Positions 12,428 to 23,400 of a stretch of 62,000 bases of DNA are shown in pieces (the first letter of the stretch is position 1; the number at the start of each line of letters is the position of its first letter). The stretch lies in assembly GCA_964035545.1 (NCBI GenBank), contig OZ037769.1, positions 13,787,133 to 13,849,132 of the forward strand, in the 5' to 3' direction. Source of the DNA: Bugula neritina. Its lineage: Eukaryota > Bryozoa > Gymnolaemata > Cheilostomatida > Bugulidae. The position numbers and the translations under genes are program-made. The notes beneath the pieces were generated by a model. The model was given only the letters and a program-made list of their open reading frames with translations, was not told the origin of the DNA and did no database searches.

Positions 12428-13420
12428 ACCTTGAGCCGAATACTGTCTAATTTTGCTGAAGTCAAAGACGGGAGACTTGTTGTCAGATGTCATCACAATC
12501 AAACCTGGTGTCACATGTGCTCTAAGAACTTATGCAAAGGCGTGTCGATATTTTTTGATTTAAATCGTTCTTCTATGTTGCTAGGTTAAATGTTCAGTTT
12601 TACAAATAGTTTGTTTAAGTATGTGTAGTGGTTTTGATTGGTCCACTAAGAACCACACAAGCAAATGAGAGGTTGAAGATACACTGATGTTTTTTGAAAA
12701 GTAGTTTATTTTTATTATTAAACACTTTAGTTCCACAAGCAACACCATAAAGTCTAAAATTAGTACAATTTATGCAGTTATAATATGTAAGATAAAAAAG
12801 GTATAATTACGTAATATAATAATAACAAATATAAAAGCATAAGAAGTAAAAGCAAGTAAGAATATTATGTAAGAATTATTCAAGCAGTAAGATGGTAAAG
12901 TAGGGAGTAACACTGATGCTACTGACCTTTTTGTTTCTCTATAATATATTGCTAGATAATGATACTTTATAGTAGTAAAACTAATTAATAGTAATAAAAT
13001 AATGCCTTTCTTCTCTTTACAAGCTAAAAACCTTTATAACTGGATTGTTGCTGTATATTGCTCATTACAAGTATCATTTTAGGTCACTTGTTAATTGATT
13101 GATTCTTGTACAAGTTCATAGCCATGCAATGTTTTACAGAAATTGCTTGGGTTTACTTTTAGCTCGAGTTTTGGAAAGCTTAATCCAAGAAAGAACTAAA
13201 TCTGGTGCCAGTCATTTAAATGTATTATATTTTGGAGATGGAAAAATGACTTTTGTCTCAATTTAAAGTTGTCAAAACATGATGTAGTTTTCCTTCGACA
13301 TGAGTTTCCATTGCACAAGCTTATCATGCAGAGCAGCTCTAATGTGAAAGCAAAATTGTTTTCTTAAAAAGACGGTCACAAAGTCATGGAGATTTTTAAA
13401 AAAGTCGTTTATTCATTATT
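12428..13420 (+). pseudogene. Truncated PHOSPHO2-like pseudogene (copy of copy 2)
   Basis: The 3' part of exon 1 (12428-12539) and all of exon 2 (from 13163 to about 13420) of copy 2 are present. The 5' half, including catalytic motif I, was never duplicated. Exon 2 has lost one base in the A run just after ggagatgg (about 13241-13245), which shifts frame inside the GDGxND motif. A further in-frame stop follows near 13365 (ttcttaaaaag). The GC-type donor aaag|gcgtgt of copy 2 is preserved, so that donor predates the duplication. The remnant intron is interrupted by an LTR-like insertion. Confidence 0.85.
12622..13069. mobile_element. Solo-LTR-like insertion with 4-bp TSD (agta)
   Basis: A 448 bp block present in the pseudogene intron but absent from the same place in copy 2. 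It starts TGTGTAGTGG and ends CATTACA, i.e. TG...CA. The direct repeat agta flanks it at 12618-12621 and 13070-13073, as expected of LTR retrotransposon integration. No coding content. The end sequence TTACA is shared with the nested solo LTR at 59926-60406, but overall relatedness is not established. Strand is not assigned. Confidence 0.65.
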
Positions 13421-13439
13421 CATTAGTCAGAATTAACTA

Positions 13440-14548
13440 TGTGTTTTAATCGTCAGTTTTTTTATATAAATGTATGTTGATTCACTTTTTATTAATTTTT
13501 ATTATGACTCTCTGAATACCAGTTGCTTGCTCAATTTATTACATCCTTAATCACATGTCTTAATTCATATGCGAATATACATTTATTTTTTTATCTTATA
13601 ATGGAATCTTTATTCCTTTTGTTGATAATTGCTAAATTAAGATATTCAAAATTGTAATAAAAGTTATGCATGGCTAGTTAAGCTGACAACAGTAGATTAT
13701 AATACTGTCTAGCATTGATCTGTTGCTTTTACTGATAATACATGTTTAGTTTTGTTTTAGATACATTACATAGAATTGCATTACATTATTTGCATTACTG
13801 TTTTATATGGAAACTTTAGCTTCCTTGTTAGTGTTTTCTGTTAAACATAACAGTATATACACTAATCGAAAGGAAGGTTGTATTTGAATTTTTCTTTTAT
13901 AATTAAAAATGTATCTTTTAATTTTTGCTGCTTGAGAATTTTGAATAAATGTAAAGATAGAGCCCTTTCTAAAGCTGTTCAAGCAAATAAAATGTGAACA
14001 ATGTAAGCAAACAAATGTAAGACTGAAGCAATCAATTCAAAGATTTATTTGTTTTGATGGTGTGGCTTGTGGATTATAAGTTTTTGGAAACATGAAGCCT
14101 TCAGGTCTCTGCAACTGATAATTTTCTTTTTGAAGATATGAATCAAATTAGTACATCTGTCCTAGCTTGTTAAAACAATTTTGTGATATGATTTCCTGCA
14201 GACTACCTTCAACTTCCTACTTGGAATTCAGATTAATCTAAGCCCAGCAGAATTTGTGGGATGTTCGGCTGTGTTGCGAATTTTATGAATAACATGACGA
14301 AAATACATGCCTGACATTGCTTATGCTTGCAGTTAACATTTGGTCAATGACCCTGAATTAGTTGATATACTGGTATATATTAGATGAGGAGATTCTAGTT
14401 TTATCACTTTTATCTTAGCACCAGTTCCACCAACTTCAGGTATTATTCAAGCTGACATTTTTTTCTAGATCTGCGTTGTGTTTTATAACAAACTGGATTT
14501 TTTTTTGTAATGGTTATGTTGATGAATTTTTTTGCATTGTAGCACACA
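13440..14548. other. Spacer, duplicate of 6942-8304
   Basis: Non-coding spacer homologous to the region upstream of copy 3, with small indels. Ends with the leader acceptor-like ttgtag shortly before the copy 4 ATG. Confidence 0.6.
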
Positions 14549-15619
14549 ATGGCCAAACCACAAAAGGTCTTGCTAGCTTTTGATTTCGATCACACAATAT
14601 TGGATGGTGACTCCGATGTGCAAGCGCAGAAGCTACACAACGGACCCTTACCAGATGCTGTCACTAAGTTTGACAGTGAGAGAGATTGGAATCATTATAT
14701 GGCAGCAGTTTTTGATTTGCTCCATCGTCAAGACGTTTCTGCTGAAGACATCAGGCAGAATATTTTGTCTCTGTCGTTGGTTAGTGGCATGAAGGAGCTG
14801 TTTGACCACTTGAGACAGGACATGTTCGAAGTGATAATAATATCTGATGCTAACTGCCAGTTTATAGACTGGTATCTTCGTGAGAATCAGTTTGACGAGT
14901 TCGTCACTCAGATCTACTCAAACCCTGCAAAATTTGACGAAAAAGGAAAACTCAATTTAGAATTTTATCATCGGCAGGACTGGTGCAACCTATGTTCCAA
15001 GAACCTGTGTAAAGGTACGTACAGAAACAATTTCCTATACAAATTGTTCCATGAATATAAAAGCAAGCTTTTAAAAGCTGTGATACCCTCAATCCTTTTG
15101 TTTTTAACTCTAATAAATTTTTGGAGCAGTTGTATAACCCTTTTAGCTTCATTGATAATTAATCACAAGTCTCTTAGCTGCTACTCACCTTTATCTATTA
15201 TTAAACAAAGTATTGGCATGTAAAAGTAGAGGCGGTATATTATTTGATTAATTATTAATGTAACATTTAAGAAGTCTTGTTAAAACACAATTGATAAAAT
15301 TTTTTATAATGACTAAATGCTTCAAAGAGTATATATATATATATATATGTATATAGTATTAATTACAGGCAGCGTTCTGGAAAAACATGTAGCCCAGAGA
15401 AAATCTTCGGGGATATCCTATTCTACAATATTCTACATTGGTGATGGTAACAACGACTACTGTCCCAGCCTCAGACTGGCTGAAAAGGATTGTGTGTTTC
15501 CTCGGGTCGGCTATGCTCTTCATCGTAGAATACAGGAAAATAACTCAAAAGTCAAGGCTCAAGTTGTTCCATGGAAAACTGCATCTACTATAATGGAAGC
15601 TGTTACCTCATCTACTTGA
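14549..15619 (+). CDS. PHOSPHO2-like HAD phosphatase, copy 4
   Basis: Exons 14549..15014 and 15369..15619 give 238 residues with the same phase-1 intron (aaag|gtacgt, attacag). Motif I is FDFDHT, then LDGDSD where copy 3 has LDGNSD. Motif II is IISDAN, the cysteine cluster CNLCSKNLCK and motif IV GDGNND, so all catalytic residues are present. It differs from copy 3 at only a handful of residues and looks functional. The intron is shorter than in copy 3 (354 bases) and holds a (ta)n stretch near 15332. A poly(A) signal aataaa lies near 15781. Function as for copy 3; the two may be redundant or dosage copies. Confidence 0.93.
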
Positions 15620-16733
15620 ATAATGTCTCTTGTTATGTAATAATACACTATATAATATATACAGTGCTTGTGTACTTCACCCTAAACTGATTTCAATGCT
15701 TCAATTCATCATTTTAGTAAAATTACTGTTTTGACATTTATGTGTTATGTCTTGTTAGTAGCTATCATGAAACCTGTGGGAATAAAATATAAATAGACCG
15801 AGATGTATTTTTTAAATAGTTCAAATTCATTTTTGCAGCAATTTCATTGCTCTTAATTTGGTCATTGAAATAAAGAGTGTTATTAAATGATAAAGGCTTC
15901 TATGCCGGAAGTTTAAAACCTAATCGCAACTTTTCAGTGCACATACTGCAGCATATGCACGTCTTTTTGTCAGCTTCCCATTTAAGCTCATTGATAAACT
16001 TGCATACTTTTGACAACAATATGTATTTAAGCAGCGTCTAAAAATACTACACGTGCCAGTTATAAAAACATTGATAGTGTAAAAGCTTGAGTAGCATTCA
16101 AACCAGATTACAGAAGCAGTCTTCTTCATTACTTTTGCACAACTATTGGAAATTGGGCAGGTATTTTTGCTTTGCAACACTGCACAAGAAGCTTTTCACC
16201 ACATAAGGGTTACATTCTTATATATGGACAATGTTAAATTATATTGAATTTTTTTTGGTCTGTTGACTAAATTTATTTTTATCATAACCTTTAGCCATTG
16301 AAACAAAATATAAAAAATATTTTTGATGAAAAATACAGCCATGTACCTATTGACATTAATCAGAATTAATTTAGCTTGTAAATAGTTAATGGAAAACTGC
16401 CTTTTGCATGCAAAGAAAAGCATTACACATAACACTGTAATTTCTAGGCATGAAAAACCTAATGAAGTCTTGAAATAGTAAGGGTTACATAAGGGAAATA
16501 GTAAGGGTTACCAGCAATTGTCATAACTAACATTGCATATAAATGACAACATAAAACTATATCACAATACATTGTCAGCTATGAATAAATAATATAAAAA
16601 TATATAATCTTTGCATAAGTATTTGTTAGAAACCATATAGATATAATGCCAAATGTTTAAAAAATAATATATTTTTGGCAACTTTCATAATGAAATCTCC
16701 TTTTAAAATCAAATAGTATTAATGGCAGAATAC
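15620..16733. other. Convergent 3' flank between copy 4 and the RCC1-type gene
   Basis: Duplicate of 9500-10370 plus 12184-12427. It serves as the 3' flank of copy 4 on the plus strand and of the RCC1-type gene on the minus strand. Cysteine-containing ORFs on the minus strand (15920-16180) are not conserved in frame with the unit 1 copy, so no gene is called. Confidence 0.5.
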
Positions 16734-17103
16734 CTAACTAGCATAAGTGTTGACAGTCCCATATACACATTGCGGGCAAGCTAAGGCACGATAATCTCTA
16801 TTAATATATTTTTCTAAAATAATAGCCCCGGACACAGGAAGTTTGTTAATTATTCTGCTCTCGAGGCTCGGAACCAGCTTAGCGAGTAGAGAGTATTCGG
16901 TGAAGTTATGGCCACATGTAAACACAACTACCTCACTGGAGGAGCTCTTCTCCCGGGAAGTGAGTTCGAAGAGGCGAGACAACTCAAAGTGAGTGACAGT
17001 AGTGTGCGAGTTGCGAGTAGAGCCTCTTTTCAGCATCTGCACAACGCCTTCCCACACACTTCCAGTCTGCTCAACTGCGCTCTTTTTGGTCTGCAGTAGT
17101 AAA
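16734..17103 (-). other. Terminal exon with CGH...CPQC zinc-binding-like tail
   Basis: Using the acceptor ggactag at 17104-17110 (minus) keeps frame with the exon ending at 17579 (phase 2). The exon encodes 123 codons including the stop. Near the end it reads VVVFTCGHNF and, about 45 residues later, ALACPQC. Paired CxH and CxxC ligands at the C terminus resemble the degenerate RING-like zinc tails of several vacuolar sorting subunits, but only three or four ligands are evident. Zinc binding is inferred. Confidence 0.6.
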
Positions 17104-17355
17104 CTAGTCCTAAAACATAGAGAGATGAATACACAGCGTTGCCTTGGAAACGTGATTGTATTGTTAAGTAACATCTTTGATGGTGGTGTTTACGAAGCAA
17201 TTTTCATAAGAAGAAACTACATGTTCCTATGAATAGCAATGGGGAAATTTACATTCAGTTAAAGCAATGATTTTAAGTTTCTTTGTTATAAATTATAAAT
17301 AAATAAATAAATATAATACATATAAAAAATATATATTAATGAATAATATAAAAAA

Positions 17356-17414
<59 letters not shown>

Positions 17415-20400
17415 TATCTGGCTTTCTGGAAGTTTATGCTTCCAAATTTGGCGCTGATATCAGAATGTTCAAGGAAGATTTGTTTGACAGCGTGTTGAAC
17501 AAAAGAAAACCAAACAAACTTGTAACAGAATGACATGCATCCTGTGAACAGCACATAGCAGTCTCATGCAACACTCACCTAGCAACTGATGTCAGAAATG
17601 AACTGCTGAACTTGTCAAGCAGGCTGTCTGCTATACCGCTTTGTGCATCAAACAGAAACTGGTGAAGGGAAGGAGCGAGTAACTCCAAATGATTCAGGAA
17701 TACTTCTTCTAAATCTGGTCTTACAGGAAGCTGCTTGGCTTGCCAAAACTGAAGTGCCTGTGAAAGAGTGTTGATTGGTCAATGATGTGACAGTAACAGC
17801 AGCAAGTTAAACTATCGAAAAAATGAGTCTGGTTAGAAGGTGTAGAACTTAGTCTGCAGTGACTGCATCAACTTACTCTATGTAGGAGTTGTGTCACCTG
17901 CTCACGCATGTCGCCTGTTTCAGCTCCTGTCAACTTTAGCAGGTAAAATGAGAGAATTTTCAGCACCTGAAAATATAACGCAACAGCTATGAGACAGAAA
18001 AAGCTCAAATAAACTCATCTGGAGACGAAACAAGACAAATATATAAACAGAAATGATTGAAATCCACAAAATACAATCAATAAGAGTGTTGATATTTTTT
18101 ATAAATATGTAGGAAGAGTGTTTTAAAGACACAGCCACATAAACACATAAAAATAGAACATTTTATAAACATAGAAAGATGCACAATATAATATACTGTG
18201 TGTCCACTGTCTTGTGCATAAAATGCATACTATTGAGGCATATAGGCTTATATTTCAAGCCTATGTGCTTCCATTGTAGGCATTTTATGCAGATTATATC
18301 TATGATTATGAAAGATATGTTCATAGAAATATGCTATACACACAGATATAATTTGTAGAGACAGATTTTAAGAAGATAGCATACATAAAATAATGCATAA
18401 TGATCACACTTATCTAAAATAAAACAAACAAACAAGATCATCTATTAATTACATTCATTCACTGCCAGAAAAACGCACCTCTTTGCTATAGCTGTGCTCC
18501 ATGTGCTGTTGGCATGCTAAGAAATGTTTGAGGTGGTAGAAGAACGCCTCCACCCACATATTACAGGAGCAGAACAGGGCTATAACAGCTGGATAAACTT
18601 TACTACTGAGAGATAGCATGAGAGCCTGCTGGACGGGAAAGTTTTCCAAGTGTGTCAGGGAAGCTAACTCCAACAAACCACCTTCTACATAATTAATACA
18701 TTATGAACAAGCACTCAGTGAATCCGAATTTGATTGACCAAGAAATAGGTCAAGAATATATGATGAAGAGGCTGGCATCTCAGAATCAAATCTAAGAGTT
18801 TAATAACTTACAGTGTATATAAACATACAATCATAGCATAGTGTAGTGGTTAGAAAGCTGGCTTAATGTGTGCCTCTAGTCCATATCTAGACTAGTGGTT
18901 ATGTCAGGAAGATCATCCAATCATAATGTGACACATGAGCAGAACACACTTTATTCAGTACCTGGGGTTTCAGTTAGCAGCTCCTGTGACCCTCGCGTGA
19001 CCTTTACCTGATACATCTCTTGTGTGGAAGGTACAGAATATGATTGTAGAATCTTCACTCTACCAGCTGATTTCGTCTCTCTAATGTTGCGTAACGCTAG
19101 ACCAAGCTATCAACAATACACACTTCATATAAATTTAAAAGACTAAGAGCTCTGTTTTGCTGAGCAAGTCTCCAACATATAACCTATCAAGGTAGCAGCT
19201 GTTCACTGAGAAAATTCTCAAACTTTCAGTACGTATTTACACAGAAGTAAAATAATTTGGATAAAGGTGCTGTAGTTGTAATATACTGCATCTAGATATA
19301 TGTTAGAAGATACTACTTGTAGATATATGTTAGAAGATACTACTTGTAGATATATGTTAGGATATGCTACATGTAGATATATGTTAGAAGATACTACATG
19401 TAGATATATGTTAGAAGATACTACTTGTAGATATATGTTAGGATATGCTACATGTAGATATATGTTAGAATATACTACATGTAGATATATGTTAGAAAAT
19501 ACTACATCTAGACCTAAGTTAGAAAATGCCAACAGAACAAAATCAGACCTGTCCATATTGGTTGGATCCCCAGGAATAAATACTACCATCTGTAGTCAAA
19601 GCAAGAGAAAAGCCAAAGTCACATGACACAAACACTGCGTCAGTTACTGTATCTATGAGCTGTAGTGTTGACGAGTTGACACTTTCAGACACCTGTGTGA
19701 CATCTTCCCACAGGTACACCGAACCGGTACTGGTGAGGAAGAGAGTGTGGATGGTGCCGCATTCCACCTGAAAGAAATAGGGCTTACTGGTTTAAATATT
19801 ACCACAGAGAAAATGAAGTGGTCAATTTCATATAAGAAATAAATTAGTAAATGTGGATACACATACATGCGTAGATGCATTACCTGTACTATATCATCTT
19901 CAATAACTCCAAAACTTATTTGTCGAAAAGCTTTCAAACTTTCGGCAAAAAGTGAGTTATCCCACAATGAAGACGTCGTGTTATTTAAGCCAGAAGTGTT
20001 GGTAAAAGTTGAGGGGGTGGAGCTAGTAGAAGTTGAAGGGGTGGAGCTAGTAGAAGTTGAGAGGGTGGAGCTAGTAGAAGTTGAAGGGGTGGAGCTAGTA
20101 GAAGTTGAGAGGGTGGAGCTAGCAGGAGTTGAGGAGGTGGAGCTAGTAGAAGTTGAGAGGGTGGAGCTAGCAGGAGTTGAGGAGGTGGAGCTAGTAGAAA
20201 TTGAAGGGGTGGAGCTAGTAGAAGTTGGGGAGGCGGAGCTAGTAGAAATTGAAGGGGTGGAGATAGTAGAAGTTGAGAGGGTAGAGCTTGAGAGAGATGG
20301 ATTAGTTGAATTCAAGTTTCTCATTCTTCGTTTGGCAACATAAGGATGAACACCCCAAGTTATAATCTTCTTGTCTTTTGTAACAGCCACCTGTCAAGTA

Positions 20401-23400
20401 TTACACCTGAGTAAAAAAATTCTATAGTTTTCAATGTTACAACATTCAGATTGAAAAATCACCAAATGTTTGTTTTTACCTGCATTGAACAACAGTTGAC
20501 GAAAAAAACCGTGGATACAAACGCACAAACTTGTGGGGATATTTATGGCCTAAACACTTTTGATACAGCCAGAAATACAGCCACAAGTAACACAGCGTAA
20601 AATATAGATATAAAGCACACCAACGATAAGTTACAAAATGAAACAATGCCTTCATATATATAGTTACCAGAAAGTAAAAACCCAACTAACGTTATGAAAA
20701 TACTTGGTGGAGAGGAGAGCAATTGGACTGTCAAAGTTTACACGAAGAGGGATACAAGTCTTTCTGATGTCCAGCTCTGAATTGACTTGGCCAAACTCAT
20801 TGCTTCCAAATATATAAACTTCACCCTAGAAGTATACAGTAAAACATTCGATTAAATAATACGGTGTAGTGTAGATTTGCAGTGTACAACATTTAGCTTT
20901 AGATGCTTTCAATCCCAAACCCGTTGTATATTTTTTTTAAAAGTGCTACACTATGTGACACCTTAACCCAACTTATCCTTTTCAGTTCAAGTATGGTTGT
21001 AGTATTTCCCAGGCCTCAAAAACATTAAGTAATAGCAACTAGTTAGTTGACATTATTATCCTTTCAGCAATCAACGCATTAACTTTAGTAGTCAATAACT
21101 TGTTCTGATAAACTAGCAAGTTTTCAGCTTTTTTCATGCTACAAAGGAGTAAATGCAAATTTACAGTATTACAATAATGAATTGTAATTCATATATTTGA
21201 TAGTCATCTTACCTTAAGCTTCTAAATATATTTATTGGAATTATAATAAATTCAAAATTTAATTTAATGAAGCTACAAATAAAGAAAAGCAAAATGTCAA
21301 CAATGCTAAAATTTAAAATTTCATTACGTTGTGCCATACAATGATCCAACAATCAAAAGAAATCGAAAGCTCATTTTGAACCTGTATTTTGCAGAACCAA
21401 GCTGCTTATACTACTACCTCAGAATCATATGCTCTTTGATTACTAGAGATAACAGGTATGCTAGAGATAATACACTCTCTGGAGTCACATTTAGCTAATG
21501 TTAGCACTAGTATCTCCATCAGCTACACTGTAGCTGAGTAAGTGCTTATATTATAATCAACGTATCAATTGTTACTATATCTAACTATTATAATATTATA
21601 TAGTGATGCTAACCTTATATTATGGTGAACACATTTCTGTATCTCACTGTTGGAGTATTATATAGAGTAGGCTAATGCTAATTTCATATTATAGTGAACT
21701 TATGAATAAATTATAGCTTTTGAATGCTGATAGAAATAGTTTCTTTTAGTTTATGCATAACTGTCTACATCATGTATGGCGCAAGGTTATTTGCGGCTAT
21801 AAAACCATCTACTTCATAACAAGCTAAGCACACTATTTCTGCCAGTAATTTTTGACTTCTGAAGCTCTGCTTTCATTAAGCCATGCGTTCAATTCACATT
21901 TAATGAAAAACATTCTTACAGCGAATACATAAGCTAGTGTACTATACTGATGATATAAAACTGAAATAGAATCGGATTCAAATATGACTATACTATTAAT
22001 AGCTCAGTTTTCACATTTAAGAAATATTAAATACCATATTATATACACCAGTGAGCTAAGTATCATCATATATATTAGTATATCAAGTATTATATATATA
22101 TATTAGTATATCAAGTATTATATATACTAGTATATCAAGTATTATATATACTAGTATATCAACTATTATATACACTAGTATATCTAATATCATATATATT
22201 AGTGTGTTAAGTTAACAGCACCTTGTGAGAAAGCACCATGGAGTGACTATGACCGGCAGCCATGCTGACTACAAACACACCACTGAGAGCTTCTATCATA
22301 TGTGGTACACTTTGGTTGTCAATACCTCCATGTCCCAACTGACCGAATACACCCCAGCCCCAGCTGTACACTCTACAACATAGGATAATAAGTTTTATAG
22401 AACATGACAGGGAAGTATAAAGGTATGACAGTGTATTCAAACCATGATACTCATAGTCAGCCTAACTACTAGTGAACTTAGATTGGAGCCGTGACATTTG
22501 TGTTATGACAGTATAATAAGACATTAATAGCAAAGAAGCACCTGTCTAATATGGTTTAGCCTTGTATACAGTAAACCTTTTCTCATCCAAGAGATCTTAG
22601 CAGCTGAATGCAAATAGCAAGCAGTGTATAAGTATTTAGACCCATAAAAATTTTAACACACCAACAAAGCTCAGGATTATCAGCAGATTGGAACTGAATG
22701 TGATAATTTTTATTGTCAGTCAAACAACAATTTTAAACTCAGTTAAATATTCTAGGAGACTGTAAAGAATTGTCTGCACCATGACATAACTGACTAAACA
22801 GCTCACCTGCCGTGCCTGTCAACAGCTAAAGTATGATATCTGCCACACACGACATCCACACATTCCACTGAGTCACCCTGACCACCCACAGAGCCAATAC
22901 TCAATGAGTCATTGCTTAGTGGAACAGGCACAAACTCAGTGGAATACTCCAAACTTCCTGTCCCCAATTGACCATAGTCTGAGCTCCCTCTGCCTTGCAG
23001 CTGCTCAATAACAAGACTTTAGAGTTTTAATATACATAGGAAACACAGTCTAAAGTCATATAGAAATGAAGAGTTATATTATAAAATTAGTTCTATTTAA
23101 TTATAGTAATCAAAGTTATGATAAGGCAGCTAATGTTAAATATTATATTACTTTCCAGTTATACCACAACTCACTCCGTTGGAACATAAAATCATCAGAT
23201 GCTTTTCACCACAGGAGATGGAGTAGACTTGGATATTACTACTGGATAAATCAGTGTCTATGGAAGGAGTAGATAACTTCAACCTCTCTTCTATACACAA
23301 ACTATGAAATAAAAGATACCGCCATGTGACTCTATGAAAACAGCACTACCTGATCAGAAGTGAGAAATTCAACTAATAATTATTTGATTGAGCAGTCATA

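Larger units (their letters stand above)
12428..16738 (+). repeat. Tandem duplication unit 2 (phosphatase cluster)
   Basis: Second unit, holding the truncated copy 2 pseudogene and copy 4. Its right edge coincides within a few bases with the stop codon of the minus-strand RCC1-type gene (16734-16736), so the duplicated unit included the 3' flank of that converging gene. It carries a solo-LTR-like insertion at 12622-13069 that is missing from unit 1, while unit 1 carries the hAT-like element and a SINE tail. Confidence 0.8.

Noticed and set aside
15920-16180. Cysteine-rich minus-strand ORF downstream of copy 4
   Set aside because: The duplicate at about 9800-10100 does not keep the frame, so the homology is due to duplication and not coding constraint.
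17339-17533. Plus-strand ORF after the (TA)n tract
   Set aside because: No domain, no splice support, starts in a microsatellite and is antisense to an intron.
19867-20343. Plus-strand ORF with VEGVELVE repeats
   Set aside because: Antisense shadow of the Ser/Thr coding minisatellite in the RCC1-type gene exon.
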